A DNA stretch of 64,000 nucleotides. Source: an uncultured Campylobacter sp. Lineage in GTDB: Bacteria; Campylobacterota; Campylobacteria; Campylobacterales; Campylobacteraceae. The stretch's first letter is position 1, and each line of letters starts with the position of its first letter. The position numbers and the translations under genes are program-made. The notes under the pieces were generated by a model. That model worked only from the letters and a program-made list of their open reading frames with translations, was not told the DNA's origin and searched no databases. The stretch lies in NCBI RefSeq assembly GCF_905373215.1, contig NZ_CAJPRT010000005.1:71713-135712 (forward strand), read 5' to 3'. Positions 51,988 to 61,162 of this stretch are shown in pieces.

Positions 51988-52739
51988 TAATTGAAGCAGA
52001 AAATTTAAAAGACGCATATAATAAAGCAGCAGCTGAGCTTGGATGTTCGGTAACGCAGCTTAACGTGCGCGTCCTGCAACACCCAAGCGGCGGATTTTTG
52101 GGTTTTTTCAAGAAAAATGCCATTATAGAAGCGGTTTTGGAAGGGGAGAAATTTAGCGAAAATCCGGAATTTAACGCCTCGCAAAATAAAGCCGGCAAAG
52201 CAGAGAAAAAGCAGGGCGATAAATCAGAGCCACAAAATTCGCGCGCCACGCATTCTAAACATCGCAAAGAAAAGCAAAAGGGCATTGTGACGGATGAAAT
52301 TCTATCCGATATCAAAGAGAAGCTATCTGCACTTTTCAGATCAAGCGAGTTTAATATCGAAGTTAGCGATGTTAGCAAAATCGACGAAAATACCGTCTAT
52401 ATCAAGCTACAAGGCGAGGATAGCGCGCTTTTGATAGGCAAAGAGGGGCACCGCTACAAGGCACTTTCGTATATGATTTACAACTGGATCAGCATTAGAT
52501 ATGATCTTGCTGTGGTTTTTGAAATCGCGGAATTTTTACAAAATCAAGAACGATTTATCGATTCTTATGTAAATGCACTCGTGGAACGCTCCGGAAATGA
52601 GCGTATCGTCACGAAGGCTTTTGATGGCGCATTTATCAAAATCGTAGCCGACAAGCTAAAACAAGCATATCCGGATCGTTTCGTGGGTATCAAATCCACG
52701 CGTAGCGGCAAAATCGTCATCGTAGACGAAAAAAGCTAA
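51984..52739 (+). CDS. jag: Jag/KhpB-type RNA-binding protein
   Basis: 251 aa. Jag_N-like domain (residues 1-48, IIEAENLKDAYNKAAAELGCSV). A charged K/E/Q linker (about 55-100) follows. A KH domain with LLIGKEGHRYKALSYMIYNWI, and an R3H-like C-terminal part, is next. Homologues are linked to YidC and bind RNA; the function here is inferred from family and position. Overlaps yidC by four bases. Confidence 0.85.
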   Translation: MIIEAENLKDAYNKAAAELGCSVTQLNVRVLQHPSGGFLGFFKKNAIIEAVLEGEKFSENPEFNASQNKAGKAEKKQGDKSEPQNSRATHSKHRKEKQKGIVTDEILSDIKEKLSALFRSSEFNIEVSDVSKIDENTVYIKLQGEDSALLIGKEGHRYKALSYMIYNWISIRYDLAVVFEIAEFLQNQERFIDSYVNALVERSGNERIVTKAFDGAFIKIVADKLKQAYPDRFVGIKSTRSGKIVIVDEKS

Positions 52740-52741
52740 TC

Positions 52742-54490
52742 GTGAGCGAGACTATCGCCGCTATCGCTACGGCTCACGGCATCGGCGGAATTTGTATAGT
52801 TAGAATTTCAGGCGAGGAAGCACTGTCTATCGCTTTAGGCCTTTCACATCGCAGTTCTTTGCGCCCTCGCTATGCTACGCTTGTGAATCTTTTTGACGCG
52901 AGCGGCGAAGCGTTCGGCGAGGCGATTTTGATATATTTTAAAGCTCCGCATAGCTTTACCGGCGAGGATGTCGTAGAAGTGCAGACCCACGGCGGCTTTA
53001 CGGCTTCATCCTTGGCGTTAGATGCCGTGCTGGCTTTGGGTGCGCGCATAGCAAATCCGGGCGAGTTTAGTAAGCGAGCGTTTTTAAATGGCAAAATGGA
53101 TCTTAGTAAAGCTGAAGCCATAAGCGATCTGATTAATTCGCGCTCGCAAAGTGCGGCTAAAATTTTAGCTAGAAACCTGCGAGGCGAGCTAGCAGACTTC
53201 GTCACAAATCTGCGCGAGGCTCTGGTTAAAACGCTAGCTTTTGTCGAGGTTTGCATCGACTACGCGGAGGACGATCTGCCTTCTGATGTGCTGCAAAACT
53301 CTCAAGAAATGCTTAGCCAAAATATCGCTTCTCTAGAAAAAATCACTCGCATCAGCCGCAGCCGAAGAGGGCTAATCGAGGGCTTTAAAGTAGCGATTGT
53401 GGGTAAGCCCAATGTCGGTAAATCAAGCATTTTAAACTCTATGCTGAGCTTTAGTCGCGCTATCGTGAGCGACGAAGCGGGCACTACGCGCGATCTCATT
53501 GAAGAAAGCCTGCAGATAGGCACTCATCTAATCCGTATAGTCGATACTGCAGGTATCAGACACAGCGGCTCAAAGCTCGAAAGTATCGGCATTTCATATT
53601 CGCTTCGCGCTGCAAGCGAGGCGGACGTGATTTTGGCAGTGTTTGATGCAAGTCGCGAATGGGACGCCGAGGACGCGCAGATCCTAAAAATACTGCGCGA
53701 ACAAAAAGACAAAAAAATCATCTACGTTTTAAATAAATGCGACTTGTCGCGTAAATTTCATCCTAGCGTGGAGGATCTTGACGAGGATTTAGAGGCTTTT
53801 TCTGAAAAAAATTTCGCAACTGAAAATCCCATATCAGAGAATTTCACAGCCGAAAATTTAAAGCAAAGTCGGACCTGCGACGCTTCTTTAAATTCCTGCG
53901 CGCAGAATTTAAAAGCTAAAAATTTAAAATGTGACTTAAGCGCGCAAAATTCTACTTCCACAAATTCCGCGCCTACAAGCCAAATAGCCCTTGCTAATTT
54001 TATAAATCCGATGGAGCAGAATTCCACCGCAAAAGCGGGACTAGCATCGTCAAATACCGAGCGTGCTACTGCAAGCTGTGCTGCGGAGAATTTTACGAAA
54101 GATGATTCCAAACAAAATTCTTCAAATTCTATCGCGCCTAATAGCTCTGCAATAAATCCCGTTGGGCAAAATACCCAAGCAAATTCCATTTTTGCGCCGC
54201 TTGAAATTTCTGCAAATGAGGGCGTGGATAAAATTTTAACCGCGCTTGAGAGCTACTTAAATTCTCAAAATTTCGATGGCCTTATGCTAAGCAACGAGCG
54301 GCAAATTCTATCTTGCGAGAGCGCGCTCGCGGCTCTTAAAAACGCGAGCGAGCGCCTGTCTTGCGGCGAGCTTGAGCTTTTTGCATTTGAGATAAATCGC
54401 GCGATTGAGGCGATTGCACGTATTTCGCGTCCATTTGAGCGAGACGAAATTCTAGATGAAATGTTTAGCAATTTTTGCCTCGGTAAATAG
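52742..54490 (+). CDS. mnmE: tRNA modification GTPase MnmE with a large insert
   Basis: With MnmG it modifies wobble uridine (cmnm5U). The N-terminal folate-binding domain, helical domain and GTPase motifs are present: G1 GKPNVGKS (about 221), G2 GTTRD, G3 DTAGIR, G4 NKCD (331), G5 ISAN (about 489-492), and the C-terminal CLGK motif. At 582 aa it is about 130 longer than usual. The extra residues lie between G4 and G5 (about 348-485) and are rich in N, S, A, T and K. Usual G4-G5 distance is about 30. GTG start. Confidence 0.92.
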   Translation: MSETIAAIATAHGIGGICIVRISGEEALSIALGLSHRSSLRPRYATLVNLFDASGEAFGEAILIYFKAPHSFTGEDVVEVQTHGGFTASSLALDAVLALGARIANPGEFSKRAFLNGKMDLSKAEAISDLINSRSQSAAKILARNLRGELADFVTNLREALVKTLAFVEVCIDYAEDDLPSDVLQNSQEMLSQNIASLEKITRISRSRRGLIEGFKVAIVGKPNVGKSSILNSMLSFSRAIVSDEAGTTRDLIEESLQIGTHLIRIVDTAGIRHSGSKLESIGISYSLRAASEADVILAVFDASREWDAEDAQILKILREQKDKKIIYVLNKCDLSRKFHPSVEDLDEDLEAFSEKNFATENPISENFTAENLKQSRTCDASLNSCAQNLKAKNLKCDLSAQNSTSTNSAPTSQIALANFINPMEQNSTAKAGLASSNTERATASCAAENFTKDDSKQNSSNSIAPNSSAINPVGQNTQANSIFAPLEISANEGVDKILTALESYLNSQNFDGLMLSNERQILSCESALAALKNASERLSCGELELFAFEINRAIEAIARISRPFERDEILDEMFSNFCLGK

Positions 54491-54520
54491 CGTTTTAGCT
54501 ACTAATTAGCCAAAATTCAA

Positions 54521-54526
54521 TATAAT
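54521..54526 (+). promoter_or_regulatory. Putative -10 box for the lipooligosaccharide operon
   Basis: Perfect TATAAT 24 bases before the waaM ATG, in A+T-rich sequence between mnmE and the acyltransferase. Confidence 0.5.
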
Positions 54527-54549
54527 CTCGCATTTAAAACGAGGTCTTT

Positions 54550-55431
54550 ATGAAGGAAAGAATCCAATATTTTTTGGCGCTGGGTCTGATAAAATTTGCA
54601 AAATTCGCGCCGAAAAGCTTCATATTCGCATTTTTCGACAAGCTCGCACTTTTTGCATCGTGGAAGCTTAGTAGGCGCGTTAAAGTCGCACAAGACAACC
54701 TTCGCGCCGCCTATCCGCAAAAAAGCGAAAGTGAGCTTCACTCTCTTGCGATCGAGAATTTTCGCAGTATCGCTAGAACGCTTACCGACACGCTTTTATT
54801 TTACAATGGTAGACTAAAATTTGATGATCTGATTTCAAACGGCGAGCAGGCGCTAGAGCGCGTCCGAGAGCTAAAAGGTGATAATCCGCATGGGATTTTA
54901 TTTTTTACGGCGCATTTTGGAAATTGGGAAATTCTAGCTAATTTTTTCGGCGCCAATGGCTTTCCTGTCTCGGTAGTCGGGCGTCGCAGCGATAATGAGT
55001 TGATCGAAGAGCGGCTCGTGGCGCCGTTTCGCGAGCGCTACGGCAACGATCTTATCTACAAGGACGATGCTATGCGCAGGCTCGTGCAGGCGCTAAAGCA
55101 GGGGCGCAACGTAGGCATTCTGCCCGATCAAAAGCCGGGCCCTAAAAATAGCCTGATTACGACCTTTTTTGGACGGCAGTGCTACACCACAAAGACCATC
55201 GCGTCGCTTTATTTGAAATTTCGCCCCGTGCTGATCCCGATCTTTGCGCGTCGCGGAGAGGATAATCGCTACGAGATCGTGATTAAGGATTTTCCGCCGC
55301 TACCTGAAGGGCTAAATAAGGACGAGGCCGAGCTGTTTATCACGCAAAAGTGCAACGACATTTTCGAAGAGGTCGTGCGAACCGCGCCGCAGCAGTGGTT
55401 TTGGATACACAAACGATGGAAGATGGACTGA
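54550..55431 (+). CDS. waaM: Lipid A late acyltransferase (LpxL/WaaM type)
   Basis: 293 aa. The catalytic H-x4-E is in AHFGNWEIL (H at about 121). ILPDQKPGPKNSLITTFFGRQCYTT and QQWFWIHKRWK agree with the HtrB/LpxL family. It adds a secondary acyl chain to lipid A on the inner face of the inner membrane. In Campylobacter this gene commonly starts a lipooligosaccharide locus. Its stop overlaps the next ATG (TGATG). Confidence 0.92.
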   Translation: MKERIQYFLALGLIKFAKFAPKSFIFAFFDKLALFASWKLSRRVKVAQDNLRAAYPQKSESELHSLAIENFRSIARTLTDTLLFYNGRLKFDDLISNGEQALERVRELKGDNPHGILFFTAHFGNWEILANFFGANGFPVSVVGRRSDNELIEERLVAPFRERYGNDLIYKDDAMRRLVQALKQGRNVGILPDQKPGPKNSLITTFFGRQCYTTKTIASLYLKFRPVLIPIFARRGEDNRYEIVIKDFPPLPEGLNKDEAELFITQKCNDIFEEVVRTAPQQWFWIHKRWKMD

Positions 55432-56864
55432 TGGCGCGGCAAATTTCAAGAGGCGATAGCAGACAGGGCGCCATAAGAAATTTATCCGCGCCGCAGGGCT
55501 CGCGCCTCTTTGCAAAAGAGCAAAGCGTCGAAAATTTAAGTAGAGCCGCGCGAGAAGGTAAAATTTTAAATCGCGAAAGCTCTATGGCGATCGCCGCCGT
55601 CGCGCGAGATTATAAAAATTCGAACTTTAAAAATTTCATATCGATTTGCGGCAGCCCCTCTTACATTTTGCGCCGTGAAAATTTTAGAGGTAAAAATTTA
55701 AGATCGGGTGCCTCAGATTACGCGTGGCACGCAGGCGGCAGCTCTCTAAATTTAAACAGCGAAAGCTCCTGCGTAAATCCTCCCACAGCAAAAAATTCGC
55801 ATCGAAAAGCGCTCATCTTAAGCGACGGCCGCAAGGGGCACGAGAACCAAAGCATCGCATTTTGCGAGTTGAGAGGTCTTGAGTTTTGCATTTGCAAGAT
55901 CGCTTACGCAAACAAGTTTCTTAAACTCTGCTCCTACGCGCTTGATTTTTTCGGGCTTTATTTTAAAATTTTTAAGTGCGATCTCGGTAGGGGCGGCACG
56001 GCGACGGACCGTAAAAACGGATCAAATTTAAATAATACCTCTTTAAACAGCCCCGCTGCATCAGATAGCATAAATCTAGATGCCACGCCGAATGGCACCA
56101 ATTCAGATGCCGTATCATATAGCGCAAATTTAGACGCTGCATCAGATCGTAATTTAAATTTCGCAGATTTCGATCTGTTCGTAGGTGCGGGCTCTACGAC
56201 CTATTATGCGCTGAAATTTTATGCGCGCAGATACGCAAAGCCGAGTATAGCGCTGATGTATCCGAAGGGCTACCGCAAGGATTTTAGCGTCATCATCGCA
56301 GGCGCGCATGATCGCCCAAAGCCGCGCGCAAATCTTAAAATTTCGCCCGTCTCGCTTAGTTTTTCGCGCCCGCAGGGGCTGTACCGGCCGCATCGCAAAT
56401 CCATCGGATTTATCATCGGCGGGCCGAATTCCTGCTTTGAGATGGGGGATGAAATTTTAAAGCAGATTGAGAACGTAAGGGCGCAGTTTGCGGACTGCGA
56501 GTTTGCGCTAACGACCTCTCCGCGCACACAGCGGGCTACCGAGAGCGCGCTAGAAAAACTCGGCTGGGATTACAGCGTGATTTACGGCCGCGAGCCCGTA
56601 AATCCGATCGGCGATTTTTTGGCGCAGTGCGAGTGGGTTTTTATCAGCGAGGACAGCGTCTCGATGATAAGCGATGCCGTATCTAACGGGAGCACGAGCG
56701 TGGCTATTTTGAGTTTAAAGCGCAAAGATGCTCATAATAAATTTGACGATTTTATAAGCGCTCTCGTTTCTACTGGGCATGCTAGGCGCTACAACGAGGG
56801 TGCGAAGCCAAAAAAGACCGCGAAGTACGATCTTGGGGCGTTTGTGAGGGAGATAAAAATATGA
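55431..56864 (+). CDS. ELM1/GtrOC1-family protein with low-complexity additions
   Basis: 477 aa from the ATG that overlaps the waaM stop. The family core starts at about residue 125 (KALILSDGRKGHENQSIAF), continues SVIIAGAHDRPKPRANL, RKSIGFIIGGPN, and WVFISEDSVSMISDAVSNGS; these occur in glycosyltransferase-like proteins of surface glycan loci. The first 120 residues are low-complexity and not part of the family. A second insert (about 193-243) interrupts the core with 9-residue repeats. Function is inferred from neighbours. Confidence 0.78.
   Translation: MARQISRGDSRQGAIRNLSAPQGSRLFAKEQSVENLSRAAREGKILNRESSMAIAAVARDYKNSNFKNFISICGSPSYILRRENFRGKNLRSGASDYAWHAGGSSLNLNSESSCVNPPTAKNSHRKALILSDGRKGHENQSIAFCELRGLEFCICKIAYANKFLKLCSYALDFFGLYFKIFKCDLGRGGTATDRKNGSNLNNTSLNSPAASDSINLDATPNGTNSDAVSYSANLDAASDRNLNFADFDLFVGAGSTTYYALKFYARRYAKPSIALMYPKGYRKDFSVIIAGAHDRPKPRANLKISPVSLSFSRPQGLYRPHRKSIGFIIGGPNSCFEMGDEILKQIENVRAQFADCEFALTTSPRTQRATESALEKLGWDYSVIYGREPVNPIGDFLAQCEWVFISEDSVSMISDAVSNGSTSVAILSLKRKDAHNKFDDFISALVSTGHARRYNEGAKPKKTAKYDLGAFVREIKI
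56043..56150 (+). repeat. 27-bp tandem repeat, four units
   Basis: Four head-to-tail 27-base units in frame inside the ELM1-like gene: LNSPAASDS, INLDATPNG, TNSDAVSYS, ANLDAASDR. Asparagine at position 2 and alanine at position 5 are constant. The DNA has diverged, so it is an old array. Confidence 0.7.
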
Positions 56865-57937
56865 GGGTCGTGCAAATCTTGCCCGAGCTTAACGAAGGCG
56901 GCGTCGAGCGCGGCGTAGTCGAGCTAAATAGGGAGTTCGCACGACGCGGCATCGAAAATTTCGTTATCAGTAACGGCGGCAAATTGGCGCCAAAGATAGA
57001 AAACGAGGGCGGCGTGCACGTGCAGCTCGACGTTTGCTCCAAAAATATCCTAAGCGTTGCGGCGCGCGTTTTAAAGCTGCGTAAAATTTTAAGTGGGATC
57101 GCTCCCGACATAGTGCATGTCCGCTCACGCGTGCCGGCGTGGCTGGTTAAATTTGCTCACCCCAAAGCAAAGATCGTAAGCACCGTGCATGGGATAAATT
57201 CCGTAAATTTTTACAGCAAAATCATGACGGATACGGACGCGATCATCTGTCCTAGCGGCTATGCGCGCGATCACGTGGTGAAAAGCTATGGCACGGATGC
57301 GGCCAAGATCACGATCATTCCGCGCGGTATTGATTTAGCGAAATTTAATCCCAAAAATTTAGACGAGCGCTTCATCGCGGAATTTAGACAGAACTTTAAC
57401 CTCGCGCAGGATGATTTCATCGTCTCTGCCGTGGGGCGCATCACGCAGATTAAGGATTACAAAACCCTGATCCGCGCCGCGGCTTTGGCAAGCGAACAAA
57501 ATCTCAAAATTTTGATCGTAGGCGGTGTGAGAGCGGATCGCGACGAGTATTTTTCCGAGCTAAAATCGCTCGTAGAGGGGCTTGGACTGGGCGAGCGCGT
57601 AATTTTTACGGGTTCGCAGAGCAAGGTAGCCGAAATTTACTCGCTCTCGTCGGTTACGGTAAGCGCCTCAAGCAAGCCCGAGAGCTTCGGGCGTTCGATG
57701 GCTGAGGCGATCGCGCTGAACTGCCCCGTGATCGCGACCCGCCACGGCGGCGCGCTAGATATCATAAAAGAGGGCGAAAACGGCTATTTTTTTGACGTAG
57801 GCGACGCGCAGGCGCTGGCGGGGCTGTTTGCCCCCGCGCGCGAGCTGAAATTTGACGGCTACGGCTACGTTTCGCAAAACTTCAGCCTAGAGCAGATGGT
57901 AGAAAAAACGATAAAGGTTTATGAGAGTTTAATATGA
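56861..57937 (+). CDS. Glycosyltransferase family 4
   Basis: 358 aa with two Rossmann halves. N-terminal acceptor half (ILPELNEGGVERGVVELNREF). C-terminal nucleotide-sugar half with RGIDLAKFNP, VSAVGRITQIKDYKTLIRA and SASSKPESFGRSMAEAIALNCPVIATRHGG, the E-x7-E. A retaining glycosyltransferase for lipooligosaccharide or O-chain; sugar unknown. It overlaps neighbours by four bases. Confidence 0.9.
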   Translation: MRVVQILPELNEGGVERGVVELNREFARRGIENFVISNGGKLAPKIENEGGVHVQLDVCSKNILSVAARVLKLRKILSGIAPDIVHVRSRVPAWLVKFAHPKAKIVSTVHGINSVNFYSKIMTDTDAIICPSGYARDHVVKSYGTDAAKITIIPRGIDLAKFNPKNLDERFIAEFRQNFNLAQDDFIVSAVGRITQIKDYKTLIRAAALASEQNLKILIVGGVRADRDEYFSELKSLVEGLGLGERVIFTGSQSKVAEIYSLSSVTVSASSKPESFGRSMAEAIALNCPVIATRHGGALDIIKEGENGYFFDVGDAQALAGLFAPARELKFDGYGYVSQNFSLEQMVEKTIKVYESLI

Positions 57938-59121
57938 AAAAATTTTTTTACGAAAATGGCGCGCCTAGCGGCTGGAGGATTACATTTTTAACGCTGCTGC
58001 TTCTTTGGTGCGCGTCGCTGTTTTTTAAAAACGCGGTCTATCAGATCTCCTTTGCGGCGCTAAATTTATTCTTTTTGGCGCATCTATTGTATTTTAAAAA
58101 CTACGCAATCCTAAGCGAAATTTTGAAAAAAACGCGATTTATCGCGATCTGCTTCGTCTGTTTAGTGGCGACGCTAGCGATCTCAAACCTCTTAAACGAG
58201 GCTCTTATCTCAAAAAAGGCATGGCAGAGCACCCTATTTTTCGTCCTTCGATACGGCTCGATATTTTTGGCGCTTTGTTATTTTTATAAGCTTAAATTTT
58301 TTGATGAAAACGCCGTTTTTGCCTTTCTGTTCGTAGGGCTTGGAATTTTATCGGCGAGCGTGATCTATCAGTTTGCAAGTAGCAGCGACGCAATCGTCTT
58401 TTCAAGCGACTCTGTTCGCGGAGGTCTTAGCGGAGCGCTTTCGAACCGCAATATTTTAGGGCTTTTTATGGGCTTTGGGCTCTGCCTTAGCGCGGTGGCG
58501 ATACGGCGGCCTTTAGCGCTTAAATTTGCGGCTCTGCTTTTGTTTGCCTTTTTTATGATCTTTTCATTTTCCAGAGCGGCGTGGGTCGGTGCGTTTTGTG
58601 CGCTCGCGTTTTACGGCACGCTAAATTTAAAGAGCTTAAACAAAAAATACCTACTTTTCACGGTGGGTTTCATCGCACTTTTTGCCGTTTTGCTTGCGCT
58701 TTCGCCGTCGTTTGAGCAAAGGCTAGCCGCGCTATTTAGCGGCGATTCTTCAGGCAGGACCGTGATTTGGAGCTATATTTTAGAAATGGCGCAAGAAAAG
58801 CCTATCTTAGGCTACGGGCTGGGCTCATATATAAATTTGCCGGGCTCCCCGGTCCTTGAGCATCCTGAATATAACGCGCCGCATAATTTATTTTTAGAAA
58901 TTTTACTTTATAGCGGCGCGCTCGGGCTTATCTTTTACGGCGCGATCCTATTCAGCGTTTTTAAGGAGTGCATTCAACGCAGGCAGTTTGGGGTTCTTAC
59001 GCTTCTAATTTATCTTTTGATAGATTGCCAGTTTGACCACGGCGCGTATCTGTCGAAAGAAGCGCTAAGCCTGGCTACGATACTAAGCTTTTTAGCTTAT
59101 CGCATGAGGATCGAGAGATGA
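57934..59121 (+). CDS. waaL: O-antigen ligase-like protein (WaaL/Wzy_C)
   Basis: 395 aa, about ten hydrophobic helices. The periplasmic loop SFEQRLAALFSGDSSGRTVIWSYILEMAQEKPILGYGLGSYI and EYNAPHNLFLEILLYSGALGLIFYG are the Wzy_C features. It joins a polymer or sugar to lipid A-core, or polymerises it. Sits between glycosyltransferase and deacetylase genes, supporting a surface glycan role. Confidence 0.82.
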   Translation: MKKFFYENGAPSGWRITFLTLLLLWCASLFFKNAVYQISFAALNLFFLAHLLYFKNYAILSEILKKTRFIAICFVCLVATLAISNLLNEALISKKAWQSTLFFVLRYGSIFLALCYFYKLKFFDENAVFAFLFVGLGILSASVIYQFASSSDAIVFSSDSVRGGLSGALSNRNILGLFMGFGLCLSAVAIRRPLALKFAALLLFAFFMIFSFSRAAWVGAFCALAFYGTLNLKSLNKKYLLFTVGFIALFAVLLALSPSFEQRLAALFSGDSSGRTVIWSYILEMAQEKPILGYGLGSYINLPGSPVLEHPEYNAPHNLFLEILLYSGALGLIFYGAILFSVFKECIQRRQFGVLTLLIYLLIDCQFDHGAYLSKEALSLATILSFLAYRMRIER

Positions 59122-59933
59122 TCTACGCGGCGGCGGTTTTGGCTTTTGCGGCGCTTTTTGCGTGGTTTTGCCTGCGCTTTGCGTGGTGGGCGAAGGATCT
59201 GCCTTACGAGTATCCGCGCGTGCTGATGTATCATATGATCCGCGAGCATCTGCCAAAGAACGCCTCTAAATTTAACCGCCTACGCGTAACCCCCGCCGCG
59301 TTTGAAAAACAGCTTGCGTGGCTGAAGCGAAACGGCTTTACGAGCTACACTCTAAGTGAGCTTGCGAGTTTGGATAGCAAGCCTGTAAAGGCGGTTTGCA
59401 TTACCTTCGACGACGGGTATCGCGATAATCTTACGGGCGCCCTGCCTCTTTTGCAAAAATACGGCTTTAAGGCGACGATTTTCATCGTGAACCGGCGCTT
59501 TGACGGGAATTGGGCGACCGATAAGGATCTGAAAAAATCAAGCGACGAGCTAAATCGCGAGGAGATGTTAAGCGACGAGGAAGTTCGTGAGCTTTTGCAA
59601 AGCGGGCTTATCGAGATCGGCTCGCATACGCTGGATCACGCAAATTTGCCTAGCTTGGGTGCGGCAGAGCAGCTGCGCCAGATGAGTGAATCAAAGCGCG
59701 AAATAGAGGCGAAATTTGAGATCTCTTGCGGCGCCTTTGCCTATCCATTCGGCTTTTACGACGAGATTAGCGTGCGTTGCGCGCGCGAGGCGGGCTTTAG
59801 CTGCGTCGTTACGACGCGAAACGATGTGTTGCGCCCGCACTACTCAAATTTTGAAATTCCGCGCATCATGGTTAGCGGCAGGCAGGGGCTTTTGAGCTTC
59901 ATTTTGAAGATGAAGAAGGGCAGAAATAGATGA
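59118..59933 (+). CDS. Polysaccharide deacetylase, copy 1
   Basis: 271 aa. N-terminal anchor helix (3-22). The NodB domain has ITFDDGYRDN (metal aspartate), GSHTLDHANL (metal histidines) and FAYPFGFYDE. It removes N-acetyl groups from a surface sugar, probably in the periplasm. A paralogue lies at 62313. Overlaps neighbours by four bases. Confidence 0.9.
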   Translation: MIYAAAVLAFAALFAWFCLRFAWWAKDLPYEYPRVLMYHMIREHLPKNASKFNRLRVTPAAFEKQLAWLKRNGFTSYTLSELASLDSKPVKAVCITFDDGYRDNLTGALPLLQKYGFKATIFIVNRRFDGNWATDKDLKKSSDELNREEMLSDEEVRELLQSGLIEIGSHTLDHANLPSLGAAEQLRQMSESKREIEAKFEISCGAFAYPFGFYDEISVRCAREAGFSCVVTTRNDVLRPHYSNFEIPRIMVSGRQGLLSFILKMKKGRNR

Positions 59934-61162
59934 AAATCGCCTATCTTTGCTGCTCCAGATTTTACGGCGGCGTCGAAAAGATCGTGATCGACTCGCTAAA
60001 TGAGCTTTGCAAAAGCGAGCACGCGGCGCTAATCGTGCCCGATAGATGCGAGTTTTTGCAGCGTCTGGATGCGCGCGTGCAAATTTATCAGTACAAAAGC
60101 CGCGACAAGCGCTACAATCCGTTTTTGTTCGCTGAAATTTATCGGTTTTTACGCTCGGGCGGATTTGAAATTTTACATTCGCACGGCGCCAAAGCCGCGC
60201 AGATCGGCTTTGTAGTTGAAAAATTTCTAAACCTTAAGCTTGTTGCGACCAAACACAACGACCGAAAAGCGCCCGTTTTTGATCGCGTGCGAAACGTCAT
60301 CGCAGCCTCGCGCAAGGTCGCAACCACGATAAATCACGCCGCGAAGGTGATATATTTCGGCATAGAGCCGCGGCGGGGGTTTGAAAATCATGAAATTTTC
60401 GCGCGCTGCAAGGATGCGGAGGGCGCCGCAAATAGGGTGCTTGAGAGAAAAAAAGATGAGCGTGGCGACTCGGGTAGTGGCACGTTCGCGTCGCAAAACA
60501 TGGCTGGCGCTGCATTTGCGTCGCAAGGTACGCCTAGCGAGGCGCGCGTGTCGCAAGATAGGGCTTTGGATGCGGACGCATCGCTAAATAAGACTAGCAG
60601 CGTATTCGTATCGCAACAGAGCGCAAACGCGGCGGCGGAAAATTTTAAATTTAGCATCGTCGCGGTCGGCAGGCTCGATAAGATCAAGGGTTTTGATCTT
60701 TTGATCCGCGCCGCAAGCGAGCTGAAATTTGATTTCGAGCTTAAAATTTACGGGCAGGGCGGCGAGAGGCAAAATTTGCAAAATTTAATCGATTCGCTAA
60801 AATTGCAGGACCGCGTGCGGCTGTGCGGCTTTTGCGACGACGTTGCGGCGGTTCTGAGCACGTCGCACCTGCACGTCATCAGCTCGCGCAAGGAGGGCTT
60901 TCCGGTGATTTTGATCGAAGGTATTTTTTATTCGCCCGTGCTGATATCCACCCGCGTGGGCGGAATTTCGGAAATTTTAAGCGAGGAGTTTTTATGCGAG
61001 GCGGCAGCTCTGGGCGCTAAGATCGGTGAAATTTACCGCACTTACGGCAAATACGCCCGGGTTTTTGCGCAAAAACACGCCAAGTTCAAGCAAACTTTGA
61101 CGCTGCAAAATTATATTAGCTCGCTTAAAAATTACTACGAGGAGCTGTTATGCGAAGCCTAA
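59930..61162 (+). CDS. Glycosyltransferase family 4 with a tandem-repeat linker
   Basis: 410 aa. The N-terminal half starts MKIAYLCCSRFYGGVEKIVIDSL. The C-terminal half has VAVGRLDKIKGFDLLIRAASEL, SSRKEGFPVILIEGIF. Between them residues about 161-237 are an extra low-complexity segment containing five 10-residue repeats with an (A/V)S(Q/L) core. Such an insert falls at the domain linker and probably leaves activity intact. Its 3' end overlaps the next gene by 13 bases. Confidence 0.87.
   Translation: MKIAYLCCSRFYGGVEKIVIDSLNELCKSEHAALIVPDRCEFLQRLDARVQIYQYKSRDKRYNPFLFAEIYRFLRSGGFEILHSHGAKAAQIGFVVEKFLNLKLVATKHNDRKAPVFDRVRNVIAASRKVATTINHAAKVIYFGIEPRRGFENHEIFARCKDAEGAANRVLERKKDERGDSGSGTFASQNMAGAAFASQGTPSEARVSQDRALDADASLNKTSSVFVSQQSANAAAENFKFSIVAVGRLDKIKGFDLLIRAASELKFDFELKIYGQGGERQNLQNLIDSLKLQDRVRLCGFCDDVAAVLSTSHLHVISSRKEGFPVILIEGIFYSPVLISTRVGGISEILSEEFLCEAAALGAKIGEIYRTYGKYARVFAQKHAKFKQTLTLQNYISSLKNYYEELLCEA
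60485..60634 (+). repeat. 30-bp tandem repeat, five units
   Basis: Five head-to-tail 30-base units in frame: FASQNMAGAA, FASQGTPSEA, RVSQDRALDA, DASLNKTSSV, FVSQQSANAA. Position 3 serine is constant and the (T/G)CGTCGCAA core recurs in the DNA. Confidence 0.75.
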
